A model generated the notes under the pieces. That model worked only from the letters and a program-made list of their open reading frames with translations, ran no database searches and was not told the DNA's origin. A stretch of DNA of 64,000 nucleotides from assembly GCA_950022655.1 (NCBI GenBank), contig OX465579.1, forward strand, positions 13,739,088 to 13,803,087. Reading direction: 5' to 3'. This document shows, one piece after another, positions 33,120 through 44,712 of the stretch. The translations under genes and the position numbers were made by a program. Positions within the stretch are counted from its first letter, which is position 1. The number at the start of each line of letters is the position of its first letter. The DNA comes from Alentia gelatinosa. Taxonomy: Eukaryota; Annelida; Polychaeta; Phyllodocida; Polynoidae.

Positions 33120-33560
33120 AGTCCCATCCTTCGCCGGCGCCGCTCGTGACAAAGATTATGATGCGCTTCATCTATATTAATGAATCTAAACGATGGCAAA
33201 TGGCGGGCATGGCGTGTGTAAACAAGCGGAAAGCCCCCCGCCACGATTCCCTACAGATAGTCCGCTTGTTAAAGCCATCTCCTGCGGCGACGGACGCGCC
33301 ACCTGGCCGCTCTCCAGGGAACGACGATGAAGTCTCGTCTCGTCCCAGGTGGGACATTGCGAGAGTTTGTCATTAGGGCTCAGTTGGTCCGTGATGAAAG
33401 CGAGCAACAAGACGCCACGGCTCAGGCTCCTTCGCGACATCAATTCCCGGCTCATTTTGTCGTTAGGCTCGCTTCTCCTTACTGCGCATGCGCAATTCCC
33501 TGGGCAGACGACTTTTGTGGACGAAATGTCGCCTGCTGAGTGAGATTTGCGGGGTTTTCC
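33120..33560. promoter_or_regulatory. GC-rich island, putative regulatory block
   Basis: Begins with CGTGACAAAGATTATGATGC (Sox/TCF-type CAAAG), then ATATTAATGAATCTAAACG, GTGTAAACAAGCGG (Fox-type TAAACA) and GCGCATGCGCAATTCCC (NRF-1-like). MITE-free. Motif names come from general knowledge; activity is inference. Confidence 0.35.
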
Positions 33561-33597
33561 AGTAATGCTTAACAGTTATACGCTTACATTACTTTAT

Positions 33598-33977
33598 TAA
33601 CCACCTAATACGGAGTCTCCATGCTAAGCCTATGGAGCCTCTAGATCGCTACTGAGTAGAATACGGACCTCCTGAATCTCCTAGGAGAATACGGCTTTTT
33701 CGGCCACCTGGCGGGCATTATAGGAACTAATTTATATAAACAATGCACGGCGCTTGGGTCGAATTTCTAATTATTTACAAGATTTTTTTCCAGAATAATT
33801 AGTTGAAAGGTGGTTGATAAATACAACATTACCATGACTTCGATCTGTGTGGCTGTATTCTCCTTGTAGTTGACGCTACGCAATACGCCTCGCTATCACT
33901 CGGAGTTTTAACTATACGCCAACTACGTGGAGAATACGGCCACTCAGATCGAAATCATGGTAATATTGTGTATTTAT
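33598..33977 (+). repeat. Family M repeat with terminal hairpin, copy M2
   Basis: TTAACCACCTAATACGGAGT start, then AGTAGAATACGG, AATACGGCTTTTTCGGCCAC and ATGCACGGCGCTTGG as in M1. The hairpin at 33817-33977 has arms AACATTACCATGACTTCGAT and ATCGAAATCATGGTAATATT. The end TATTTATTAACCATCTAATC begins a second, short M start at about 33972. Confidence 0.8.
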
Positions 33978-34429
33978 TAACCATCTAATCCGGAGTCTCC
34001 ATGGGAATAGCATTGGATATGAGTATATTATATTACGTCGTCAACTACGAGGAGATTACGTTCCCTCTTACACAAAACCAGTCTTTATTTATTTATTACC
34101 CACCTACACGATTGATAATAAGTATTTTGCAATAAAAGGTTTATTGCAAGTTATGTATTTCCAGATCACGCCATAAAGCTACAACACTGTAAAGCATGGT
34201 GGTAATTCGGTGTATACTTATGCCAGTTATTTAGTTCGCTATTTTTCTGTGTTTTTAGCATGCAAAGCGTTTTATGACAGTGATATCTGTTGGTAAATAT
34301 GATTATTGTGACTGCTTATAAATGATTAATATTGAATGAACATTAGATAAACTTATTTTGAAGTACATTATGATTTGATCTAATCTTGGCAGGGATCATT
34401 TTCCGTAATCTTCTGCAGGAGATTCTGAC

Positions 34430-34590
34430 ATGTTCCTGAATTCATCTGTGGCAGTGTCTCCTAAACTCCATAATCTGTCAGATTATAGTTGTCAATGAGT
34501 TCTTACCTTGTTTTGTCCTGTATTTTAGCGTATAATCCATCCTCCGATGACAACATGAAACCGACATGGCGAAGTGATGCAAACTAACTG
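34430..34590 (+). repeat. Dispersed repeat family O, copy 1
   Basis: Matches 57259-57405 in inverse orientation, including CATAATCTGTCAGATTATAG-like and GCGTATAATCCATCCTCCGA words, then ACATGGCGAAGTGATGCAAA. About 145 bp are shared. Confidence 0.75.
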
Positions 34591-34690
34591 CCACCTCACG
34601 GACAGTTACAATTTTTTTTATTAGCGATAGAAGGCACATCAGTCAAGCTTCAGAAGAGCATCGTAATTATTAGCAAGGAACAGTGGTTGA

Positions 34691-34846
34691 TAAATACAAT
34701 ATAAACTGGTTTCAGATAAAAGCGGCAGTAATCTCCCTGGACTAGACTCTATGTAACCACCTCGCTATCGCTCAGAGATTACTACGCATCTGGTCCTCGC
34801 AGATTACTGCCGCTTGTATCTGAAACCAGTTAATATTGTGTATTTA
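34691..34846. repeat. Large hairpin of family M (M3)
   Basis: Left arm TAAATACAATATAAACTGGT then TTCAGATAAAAGCGGCAGTA; right arm TACTGCCGCTTGTATCTGAA then ACCAGTTAATATTGTGTATT. The apex has CCTCGCTATCGCTCAGAG. The hairpin is nearly identical in its stem base to that at 62019-62174. Confidence 0.82.
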
Positions 34847-35320
34847 CTCATTGATCTCTATGCGGTGGTGAGTATTAAAGTGTTGCTCAATATCGTGAGA
34901 TTACTACAGAAATCAGTTAATTTAAGGCGACGCAAATGCTAATCCAATACAATTAAAAGCATTTGACTTTATGCAAAGGAGAAATGCACTTAAGCAGATT
35001 GCAGCTACTTATGCGGTTTTTTGGACAAAGTATTCTTGTGGAAACGAATTAAACCTCCTGAAGCCAAAACACGTTATCTTCATTTCCTGTGGAATCTATG
35101 TTAATATGATTTACACGGTTAACTTTTAATTCAGAAAAAGCCACTAATGCCTCTCTGACAAAATAAATACGCCCTCATCTCCATGTAGTTGAAATGATAA
35201 ACATGTATTTTGTATTCTAACCATTTCCATACTCTGCTGAAGGAAGGCGGTGTAGAAGTACTCAGTGGGGTTTTTTACGAGTTGCCCAGGGTGCTGTGAA
35301 CGAAGAAGCGATATAGACAA
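34847..35320. other. Unremarkable intergenic DNA
   Basis: No gene, RNA or repeat copy recognised. Confidence 0.4.
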
Positions 35321-35323
35321 AAA

Positions 35324-35606
35324 GGCCTGGCGTCCACCTACTACGATATGGCTCCGATATGAGCTACGATGCACCTCCCGATAAAAAACCAAAATCGCGT
35401 CGGAAGGTCACCTACTATCAGGTCAGTTGACCACGTTTCTGCGATTAGACACCGATAAAAACTCTGTTACAATGCATGATGGATTGGCATGTCTATACGT
35501 ATGTCTACGATTTTGCACCTCCCCGATATGTCTCCAATATTTGCTTTTTGTATCGGTGCCGTATCGGTAGGTCTAAATTTCTATCGTAGTAGGTGGACGC
35601 CAGGCC
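35324..35606 (+). mobile_element. MITE-C copy 5
   Basis: A 283-bp copy, GGCCTGGCGTCCACCTACTA to GGTGGACGCCAGGCC, with AAA on the left (probably a mutated TAA) and TAA at 35607-35609. It lies 130 bp from copy 6 in the opposite orientation. Confidence 0.85.
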
Positions 35607-36215
35607 TAAACAATGGATTTGTGGATAGGCGGCTGTAAACCACGATAGGTTGACGCATCGTAATACACGAGCGTATTTACTTTCCATCTTTTTGCGAATA
35701 AATTAAACCTAGATATTGCCCTATTAAAGAGTATAAGGCCTGGCGTCCACCTAGTACGATAGAAATTTAGACTTACCGATATGGCACCGATACAAAAAGC
35801 AAATATCGGAGACATATCGGTAAGGTGCAAGATCGTAGAAATTATATCTAGACATGCCAATCCAACACGCATTGTATGGGGGTTTTATCGGTGTCCAATC
35901 GTAGAAACGTGGTCAATTGCCCCGATATTGGGTGACCTTCCGACGCGATTTTGACTTTTTTATCGGGAGGTGCATCGTAGACCATATCGGAGCCATATCG
36001 TAGTAGGTGGACGCCAGGCCTAAGAATATTGACTATCTTTGATCTATGGCACAAAGGGACTATTTTTCCCATATACCATGGTTTTGAGGCCGTATACCAC
36101 AGATGTGAATCCGTATACCACAGTTATGGTATCTGACAGGTTTTATATAATGGGTCGTGGTTTACTGAGTCCCCATACATGTTCAATGGGGTCTTTGTAT
36201 ACGATGGGTGATAAA
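35607..36215 (+). repeat. Family E repeat, copy E2, interrupted by MITE-C
   Basis: AACAATGGATTTGTGGATAG, GGCTGTAAACCACGATAGG and GTTGACGC form the left hairpin arm; most of the right arm is deleted. CATCTTTTTGCGAATAAATT leads to the MITE. Beyond it come CTATGGCACAAAGGGACTAT, GTATACCACAGTTATGG and TCCCCATACATG, as in E1. Confidence 0.8.
35737..36020 (-). mobile_element. MITE-C copy 6, inserted in repeat E2
   Basis: A 284-bp copy in reverse orientation with TAA at 35734-35736 and 36021-36023. The empty site in E3 is TAA at 45241-45243, nine bases from the site used in E1. Confidence 0.9.
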
Positions 36216-38112
36216 ATGCATGGGTAATCTAAGCGGGGGAGAGGCACATTGCGAAACCCAGTGACCCGGAAAGACTGCCACTGCTCTGAGTAATGGGAGT
36301 TAATGTGGGGCAGACATTCTCATGGTAGAATGTATCCGAGAGAGACAACTGCCTCGAAGGATTCAATTATCAATGACTATTTTTTTTTTTTTTTATGTTG
36401 ATCTTTATTCTGGAGTGGTCTACTAGGATGGACGTTCACCCTATTTTCGGTAGGCTCCAGGGCCATATTTCATTTTCGGTATTGATATATGTGTTGGTTT
36501 AAATATAAAGAGAAGAACATTTAATACAAGGTGTCATAAATAGATATGGTAATACATCAGTATACACTTTCGATTCACTGCAAATATTATGAAGAAACAT
36601 GACTCAACTATTCCCCAAGGTCGCGCATTATTATATATTGCGATTTAAAACAAGAAAATTTTCATATACGAGATAAATACTAAAAACACCCCACTAGGTG
36701 TGAGGTACGGATTTCTCAGGAGTATAAGGAAAAAATTAACACCATAATATATCGCTGTTTTATCCTCTTCGCATTTTTAATAGCTTATGATGCTGGATTT
36801 ATTCAATGTTGAATATATATAAACCCTATATAAGTGCGTGTATTTGAAACATGTTGAATTAGGAGGTGGACTTAATTGTTCAATTGTATAATTATAAGAA
36901 TAGGTAATTGTACACGTTTAGGCAATGGGTGTTGTAAGAGGCATTTCATAAGGATAAAAGCTATGTCAAGTTATTTGCCTGCACGAGTGGAGCTACATCT
37001 GTAGACATTTCTCTTAACAAGTCATAAATATTATGTCAATATTTCATTCTCATGTTGGATAGTTTTTATTAGGTTGTAATTATTGCTGAAAACTATCGAT
37101 TCCTGCAGTCTCATGGAGAATGTCTTTGTCAGAGAAGAAACATGACTCAACTATTCCCCAAGGTCGTGCATCAATTGGTAGCCTGTGAGTAATATAAAAA
37201 ATGAACATTTCTTTACGTTCTGCGATATGAGTGATTCACACGCGGTGTTATGTCTTGGAATGGAATGATGTTTCACAGATATATTCAATTCTCCCAAGAG
37301 TAAAAAAAGGCGAAGTGAACCCCAATTTTATAAAAATGTATTGTTAATAAACCTCATGTAGGCTCATATAAAAAAATTACATGTCTAAGTGGTTACATCA
37401 TAGCAGTAAATCCTAAGAACCCAAACATGAGAAGGGCAAAGACAATGGGTTTTTTCCTAGGAAGTCCTATATATAGAAAAATGTTCATGGTATCCCAATT
37501 TTTTCTATGATCACTAGCAAAGTCATTGTAAGCATTTCTACCAGAAGTTCAAAGCTTACGCTTTTACATTTTATGACATACTTCAGTACTATTGAAAGTT
37601 ACTGTTCCAACCCTTATATTCCTATCAAATGATTAAAATGAAAAGTCCACATGTATCTCTTCAACATATAGTGGTATGCTGGAGTGAAAATTAATTATGA
37701 GGTTGACAGACAAATAAGACAGAACCAAGACATTACATATGGAAAAAGGCATTTTGAGTATGAAGGTGAAAATTCTTGTTATACACTGAGATCGGGGGAC
37801 TCTGGGGAAGAGTATTGAATGATGTCAATTGAGTCAGATCCTTTCTTTTTTCAGTTTGACATAGCATTGGCAAATTGCCTGAAGGAACATTAATCAATAT
37901 TCCATCCTGATAACAAATCATATATGATGAAAAGTTGATATCTGATAATTAACATGCCAATCAACAAAGTCATTTATATTTCATATGTATAACGTGTGGG
38001 GTATGATATATGAAAAGATGCAATAATATGGCAGCACACGACTATTGGGAATCGTTGTTATATCTGCTGCTGTGGATATAATCAGGAAAGGATTAAAAAA
38101 GAAACCAAGAAG
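36216..38112. other. AT-rich intergenic DNA with a retroposed-end signature
   Basis: A 15-T run at 36380-36394 followed by ATGTTGATCTTTATTCTGG reads on the minus strand as AATAAA plus poly(A), suggesting a LINE or SINE 3' end. A 33-bp direct repeat beginning GAAGAAACATGACTCAACTA lies at 36591-36623 and 37135-37167. No gene recognised. Confidence 0.4.
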
Positions 38113-38383
38113 GTTTGGTCATCATTCTCCACGAGTTTGATGCGGAGTGATTTGAACGAGGCAAAGCAGAGTGAATATCATTAGCATTCAAAGGAGTTGG
38201 AGAATGATTACTTAGACCAAAACGAGTTGCTTTCTGTATTTATCTCACCCCTGTATACACTAAAAGAATGAAACGCCACACAGGAAATGAACCATGGAGA
38301 ACAGACTTCAATACTCGTAGGGGCATGGAGAACGAGTTCCCAATGTTAAGCCTATAGAACAAAAATACCAGGGATGAGATAAA
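38113..38383 (+). repeat. Family D hairpin-headed repeat, copy D8
   Basis: Hairpin 38113-38219 (TTTGGTCATCATTCTCCACG against GGAGAATGATTACTTAGACC; apex GAGGCAAAGCAGAGTGAAT), then TTTATCTCACCCCTG at 38239. The core ends CCCAATGTTAAGCCTATAG and CCAGGGATGAGATAAA at 38383. Closest to D1. Confidence 0.78.
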
Positions 38384-38849
38384 GGGGCATCAACGATAAA
38401 CAGACTCTCAACAATATCATTTCCTGTCTAATAAACAGATATCACTATCAGCGAATGAAAGAGCAACTAAGGCTATAGAGATAATTTGCATAGATACAAG
38501 ATGACTATGTTCTTACCCTGCCACTTCACGCATATAAAGAAAAACGTTTATCTAATATACATGTGGACAACCCGTATGACAACCCGTTTTGATCGCAGAG
38601 CGGCCAGAATACCTGCCATGGCAGAGGCCTCTATTGTACGACTTTTGTGCAAATAAAAAAAAGATTAAGAAAATGTAATATGATATATCAAATGGTGTGT
38701 CAAGAGAAGTGGAGGGTCGCGTGGAAGATCACAATGCTTCCATAAAAGTAATAACATATCCGTGTCTATTTTTGATAAATTGCTTTTAAGTTTAATCATT
38801 GTTATTGTATGAGTCCTCCTCTTTGGACCGTTTCGGGAAACCCTCCACG
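38384..38849. other. Unremarkable intergenic DNA
   Basis: No gene, RNA or repeat copy recognised. Confidence 0.4.
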
Positions 38850-40620
38850 TAGATTTACATCTATTTCAGGCACCCCTCTCCCAATCTCATCGTAAAGAAT
38901 GCTAATCCCGGGCTATTCCCAGCATCGTTTTCACGATCGGCATCCTTCCGCCACCATCACATCTGATCATCCACCTAACCAGGATTCCCCGAATTGGCCC
39001 TACTCCAGCACCCCACTACTCCAGCTCCACCACACCCCTCCACTCAGACATGCCCCCCACTCCTCCTCCTCCTCCTCCTCCTCCTCCTCCTCCTCCACGG
39101 CTGAACAGCACCCCCCATCTCCCATCTCCTATATTCCCGCCGTGAAAAGTCGGTTTTCAACCGTCGGCCTTAATTTCCTTATGGATTGGCGATTGCGTGA
39201 TACGGACAATATCTCATTGGCCTTTGCATTGCCTGCGCTTCCTGCCAATTGCCTCGCGTCTTTACGCCAGTGGGTGGGAGGGGGTTGGGGTAATGGGACA
39301 GGGTAATGGTCGGGGGAACGTGGCGGGGGGGGGGGCGGGGGATGGGGGTATAGATGAGCGCAGCGTCGGCGAGTGCATCAGGGTGGTAGTGGATTTGGGG
39401 GGTGGGGTGGGGTGGTTGAGGGTATGGGGTGGTTGTGGGCGGGGGGGTTAGTGGTACGCCGCAGAGGAGGGAAGGGGGTTGCAGGGCCGGGGTAGGAGGG
39501 GCAATAAGCCGGTCTGTAAACCCACAAGACGAATGAGCTCCGTATAGGTTTATCAGGAGTTGGCTGTGTGCTCCCCTGGATTTGCCCCTGCCTCCGACTT
39601 CATTTGCACGCAGAAATCAAATTGTCAGTGTGAAGGCGCTATCGCAGGCCGCACGTTGACGCCCCGGCCGCCGGAGATGGCCCCACGTCCCCGGCGCCCT
39701 GCTCCGGGGCCCGGGCGCGCCGGACTCCGCCAGATACACGCCCGGATAAAGCTGATAACAAAGCGGCGGCGGCGGGCGGGCGGGCGGGCGGGCGCTCTCC
39801 GAAATCCATCAGCCGCGAGTGGGCTGAGCCGGGCCGACGGGCTCGTAAAGAATGGATACGAGGGGGACGGGAGGGAGGGCGGGCGGAGAGCGGGGTTGTC
39901 TGCCGGGCCGGCGCCCGTGTCAATCCGGGGACCGCCCGCCCGGCACGCCCCTACACCCAGCCCCTGATACTATTACGTCCACCGACAGCGCCCGGTAAAT
40001 CTAATCCGGCCACCGGCGGGCCCGCGTGCCGCCCCGGCCGCCCCCTGACCGCACCTGCCGGGGCCCCCGGGTGGCACCCGCGGTCGTGGGATGGTGATGG
40101 TGGGATGGTAGGATTCATACGTACATTGCTTGAATCCACCCACCAAGCACCAACTATCACATACACACCTATCAAGTTGTTGACAGGCGGCTGTGGTGGG
40201 TGGGGGATACATGTAGGGATGGAGTGAGTGGGGAAGGGGATTAATCCCTCTACATCCATCCATATTTCACGGTGGCCGTCCAGGGTCCGGGCGTGGGGAG
40301 TGGTCGCGCCGGGCCCTCACCCGCCCACAACCCGTGTTATCAGAGCCGACCGGCAGGGCGTGGGTGACAGGCCGAGGTGTCGGTGGTGCCCGGGAGGAAT
40401 CGGGGGAAGCCCCGCCCTCCCGGCACCGGGGCCCGGTCACACCGGTCCCTCCCGTCACCCAATCCCGTTACCTTGACAGGCGACGTCCCTAATGACACGC
40501 TACACGCTACGTAACCGCTTTTAACGGGATAACTTCCTTTTATCGTCCCAAATCTAGTCGCGGTGTGTGTGTGTGTGTGTGTGTGTGTCCCCAGGAGGAA
40601 TTCCATCTAACCCGACTTGT
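38850..40620. promoter_or_regulatory. Largest GC-rich island (1.8 kb), putative regulatory block
   Basis: CpG-rich and MITE-free. Contains (TCC)n at 39061-39096, G-runs at 39320-39470 and (GT)n at 40563-40588. Segments 39130-39260 and 39560-39660 look like conserved non-coding DNA (TTAATTTCCTTATGGATTGG, ATTTGCACGCAGAAATCAAA). Frames of up to 135 codons on both strands are GC-composition artefacts without domains. Confidence 0.35.
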
Positions 40621-41590
40621 GAATTAGGCTCCATTTAAAAGTGCAGGAATGTAAAAAATCTGACTCTCAACATTCAAAGATGTGTGCGAAAAACCGACGA
40701 ATTTTCATGAAGTAGTGCTTTTTTCTTTCTTTTTTATTACTACCAATTCTGCTACGATGAGCAGTTCTTCCACTACTTTAGGATGTCATTAGGCATGAGG
40801 GGCTCGGGCTGGTAGGCGTCGATAATATAGATATGTAGGTCAGTATGTATATTACACTCTTACCGTATGATCCTACAGCCTGGGCGTTTAGCATGATATT
40901 CATTACACCAAGTCACACAGGAAGCCGCGTAGTAATACATATTCCCGGCCGCGTCCTGCCTGCAGCGGGCGACCACCGCCGCCCCCTCTACCGGCGACCC
41001 TGCCGCAGAAGAGCACAGAGTGATTGCTAGTTCCGCTATCATCCGCCAGGAAATTGTAAGATAGTGCCACTGTAGTTGGGGGGCAAGCACTGTTGTCAGT
41101 CGTTATAATGTAAAGATAATATTGAGACAAGGCTAAAATTCCTCTATGGCAAGCCCCCCAAAAAATATTTTTTATAAAGTCCATTGATGGTGATGGGGTC
41201 GGGGGTCGGGGGGAAGATGGCTGCCCTCATAGCACAATAGCTAGGTCCATTATACAGCATATAGCCTAGGATCCATGGGCACTGCCATGACCTCCCCCCC
41301 CCCCTAGAGTACATGTTCTTCACTAATAGAGGTGAAAAAGTAGGTGTTCTTCACTAATGGAGGTGCAAAAGAAGTGAGTTTATAATTGGGAAGTGTCACA
41401 ACTCTAGCCTTGCTCACATATGTATATAAAGTGTTCCACGTGAAAAACATCATGACCTGGGTTTAATCATTATCTCATCCTGCTCTGGGATGGGTGTAGA
41501 GAGTCAAGGGAACCATTGTCGAACATTGAAAGGCAATCGAATATCATAAGAACAAAGAGCCAGAATACAGGTTCTGTCCATACACACCCC
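40621..41590. other. Non-coding stretch
   Basis: A 12-C run near 41297-41308 and a two-copy GTTCTTCACTAAT repeat at about 41320-41365. CATAGCACAATAGCTA near 41228 is related to words in the segmental duplication downstream. Confidence 0.35.
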
Positions 41591-42142
41591 TCTCACACTC
41601 TAAGTAGTATTCTGTACTCTCACTATGCTCTATGGGAGAAGAATTCTTAACACACTAGGCTTAGAGCCTTGCGAATCCACTGACCTGCCTTCCATGCTTA
41701 AGACGTACATCAATGCAACCCAAAGATTCGTATAATCTCGGGAATACTGTGTGCCAGTAGATTCTCAAGGCTCTAAGCCTAGTTTGTTAAGAATTCTTCT
41801 CCTATAGGGTGCAGTGAGAACCTTGTACAGATTATGATTTAGAGAGAGAGAGATCCTATGAGAGGGGTGCCCCGCAAAGGGGCCTGACATACTGATGGCC
41901 ACCTAGTGACTGCTTCATTCACTAACAATGGCTCTGCCCCCTATAGCATGTTGTATGTTTACACATTTACCACGGTGGGAGTTCTTTTACTTCCCACACC
42001 ACATGGTATGAGAAGGATTGGCCTTTGAACTAGCAGTAAATCTACCTCTGCTGGGGGTGAAGGAGAAAAGTGGCTGTAGTGGGACCCGAATCATCAAAGT
42101 CTGACAACCATAGGATTACAAGTCCAGTGCTCTTTACCACTG

Positions 42143-42243
42143 CTTTTGTTTTGGTTTTTTTAAATATTGTTTATTGACAGAAGAAATTCATATAAAGTTA
42201 TATTATTTCCGACCGATCCCATCAAGTGGGACTCAAATCAACA
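42143..42243 (-). mobile_element. Retroposed ~101-bp insert with poly(A) and 23-bp target duplication
   Basis: On the minus strand the insert ends in CAATAAACAATATTTAAAAA and a further A-rich tail. The 23-bp flanks 42120-42142 and 42244-42266 (AAGTCCAGTGCTCTTTMCCA then CTG) differ at one base. The second tandem unit shows the uninterrupted site near 42935-42957. The insert's GATTTGAGTCCCACT resembles the B-box of the neighbouring SINE head. Confidence 0.72.
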
Positions 42244-42892
42244 AAGTCCAGTGCTCTTTCCCACTGAGCTAACTCCCCATCCTGGTCACTTTTATTATGC
42301 TTGCGTGCAAGCATATCCGGTCTGCACCACGAGGAGGCGAGGCAACCAAGAGGGTGAACAGATTGATAACTGCTGTCCACCCCAGCCGACCAGATGGCCG
42401 CTTCCATAACACAATAGCTATGTGCCCTATAGCCTGTTGTATGTGAGCAATTCCTAACGTACTAGGCTTAGAGCCTTGTGAATCCACTGACCTGCTTTCT
42501 GTGCTAAAGACGTACATCAATGCAACCCAAAGATTCGTATAATCTCGGGAATACTGTGTGCCAGTAGATTCTCAAGGCTCTAAGCCTAGTTTGTTAAGAA
42601 TTCTTCTCCTATAGGCTGCAGTGAGAACCTTGTACAGAATATGATTTAGAGAGTGTGAGATCCTATGAGAGGGGTGCAGCGCAAAGGGGCCTGACATACT
42701 GATGGCCACCTAGTGACTGCTTCATGCACTAACAATGGCTATGTGCCCTATAGCATGTTGTATGTTTACACATTTACCCCAGTGGGAGTTCTTTTACTTC
42801 CCACACCACATAGACATGGTATGAGAAGGATTGGCCTTTGAACTAGCAGTAAATCTACCACTGCTGGGGGTGAAGGAGAAAAGTGGCTGTAG

Positions 42893-42975
42893 TGGGACCC
42901 GAATCATCAAAGTCTGACAACCATAGGATTACAAATCCAGTGCTCTTTACCACTGAGTTAACTCTCCACCCTCGT
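42893..42975 (-). pseudogene. tRNA-Thr(TGT)-like SINE head or tRNA pseudogene
   Basis: The minus strand reads GTTAACTCAGTGGTAAAGAG (A-box), CACTGGATTTGTAATCC (anticodon loop TTTGTAA, anticodon TGT), then GATTCGGGTCCC (B-box). This matches the order of tRNA-Thr, but the anticodon stem is broken and ~18 extra bases lie before the T arm, so it is not a working tRNA. A sister copy lies in unit 1 at about 42072-42142. Confidence 0.55.
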
Positions 42976-43141
42976 CACTTTTATTATGCTTGCGTGCAAG
43001 CATATCCGATCTGCACCACGAGGAGGCGAGGCCACCAAGATGGTGAACAGATTGATAATTGCTGTCCACCGCAGCAGACCAGATGGCCGCCTCCATAACA
43101 CAATAGCTATGTGCCCTATAGCCTGTTGTATGTGAGCAATT

Positions 43142-43500
43142 CCGGCCATCGTGTCCGGCTCATTGAGGATGTGCTCGGGCTGATAACGGCGAGCAGGTCG
43201 GCGAGCAGCTCGGTCGGGGGATAATCCAGCCAGACGACGGCTCATCACTCATCCCCAACCATCACTCAGCCCTGCCCCCAGGCGAGCTGCTCACCCCTAG
43301 CGCTAACCAGCCCCCCGCCGGCTTTACCCACTCACAACATATCCGCCCAGCATAAACCCGGACCCGGCGCGGCTAGTGTCTTCAACACGTCAGAATTATC
43401 CCGCCAGCACCCGGTGTCCCTCGCTGGCAGTTATTAGGCGCTAAATATGCACCACTCCGCACACAACAGGCGGTGCTCTAACGCCTTGTACTACTGGTAT
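43142..43500. other. GC-rich island without transposons
   Basis: CpG-rich unique DNA starting with CGGCCATCGTGTCCGGCTCA. Possible regulatory block; no gene supported. Confidence 0.25.
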
Positions 43501-43754
43501 ATACACTGGCCACCAGAGCAGACGTTTGCTACATTAGCTCTGGCACGGTCTGATATAAGCGGCCTTGACATGCCGTTGTAACGGGTAACTAACGCCATAG
43601 CAATGTATCCATCGAACATCATTTGCGCTATTTTTATTTCTAGCGATCTCAAACCCATATTTGATGTTTTCATTTTCTATCCTGCACAACTTGCATACAA
43701 TTACAATCAGTAGGTAGATAATTCCACAGAAAACCATACAAGTTGATTTTTATT

Positions 43755-43885
43755 TTAAAGGTTTTATTGGGGGATAATTATACATCGAGATAGGGGCGGT
43801 TGGGTTGGGAATGTTGCGACGTTTCGCTTGATTTATCAGACTTCTTTAGGCAATGTTTAATAAAAATTACAATATGAAAAGAAAA
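43755..43885 (-). mobile_element. Possible Penelope-like or LINE 3' fragment
   Basis: On the minus strand AAGAAGTCTGATAAATCAAG then CGAAACGTCGCAAC resembles the CTGATGA...GAAAC pattern common near the ends of Penelope-like elements, with a peptide reading CLKKSDKSSETSQHSQP. It is followed by CCCCCAATAAAACC, a polyadenylation-like signal. The upstream minus strand shows no reverse transcriptase. Tentative. Confidence 0.3.
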
Positions 43886-44430
43886 TATAATAATTTCTTA
43901 TAACTATAATATTATATAGTATCCTATTATGTTTTTTAAATCTGCAATTCAAAATACGCTCTTTGCTTCGAGGGAGGGGCTGAGTGGTACTGGAGATCGG
44001 ACTGTGCCAACCCCTAAGTGGCAGCTGAGCGCAGACATGGGTTGCTGGCCAATCTACGTGCTCTATTGCTGAAGCCTTGTGTGGTTCCCCGGCCCGCCAC
44101 GGGAGGCGCTGGGTGACCAATTGACGGCAATCAGATCTTCCGGTCCAAGTGGAAGTGGGTAGCGAAAATTGATTTTCATGCTTTGGCTATCAAATCACTG
44201 GCATTACTCCAACATGCCTGGAATTCGGGGCAATGGTTTGCCGCATTATGGGTCGAATGTTTACAAGGCATAACAAGCGGCGCTTTAAACGATTCGGTTA
44301 CTTTTTATTGTAATGATTGTAAATATTCTTATGTAGAAGGGAAAGCGGGGAACCATTTGGAATAACTCACTCAGATAGATTTATGTCGCCATGATGAAAC
44401 CTACAATTCAATATACTACTCATATACGGG
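43886..44430. other. Non-coding stretch
   Basis: Frames at 43857-44120 (minus) and 44183-44365 (plus) show no domain. No repeat copy recognised. Confidence 0.3.
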
Positions 44431-44433
44431 TAA

Positions 44434-44712
44434 GGCCCAGCATCCACCTACTAGATAGAAATTTAGACCTACCGATATGGCGGCGATACAAAAAGCAAAT
44501 ATCGGAGACATATCAGGAAGGTGCAAAATCATAGACACCTGTCTAGACATGCCACTTCACCACACATCGAAACGTTTTCTTTCGTGCCTAATCGCAGAAA
44601 CGTGGTCAAATGCCCCAATATTAGGTGGCCTTCCGACGCGATTTTGATTTTTTATTAGGAGGTGCATCGTAGACCATATCGGAGCCATATCGTCGTAGGT
44701 GGACGCCGGACC
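44434..44712 (-). mobile_element. MITE-C copy 7
   Basis: A 279-bp diverged copy with TAA at 44431-44433 and 44713-44715. Ends GGCCCAGCATCCACCTACT and GGTGGACGCCGGACC. Confidence 0.83.

Larger units (their letters stand above)
41590..43141 (+). repeat. Tandem segmental duplication carrying MITE-A
   Basis: Units 41649-42454 and 42455-43141 share their whole order: ACTAGGCTTAGAGCCTTG, AGACGTACATCAATGCAACC, the MITE-A right arm, GGCCTGACATACTGATGGCC, a tRNA-like stretch, and ATAACACAATAGCTATGTGC. Unit 1 is longer by one ~124-bp insertion event at 42143-42266. MITE-A is complete in unit 1, with its left arm beginning near 41590 (CCCCTCTCACACTCTAAGTA). Confidence 0.88.

Noticed and set aside
39560..39967. 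135-codon frame in the large GC island
   Set aside because: Composition artefact with (GGGC)n runs and no domain; both strands are open.
42893..42975. Functional tRNA-Thr gene
   Set aside because: The anticodon stem does not pair and extra bases precede the T arm; a SINE head or pseudogene fits better.
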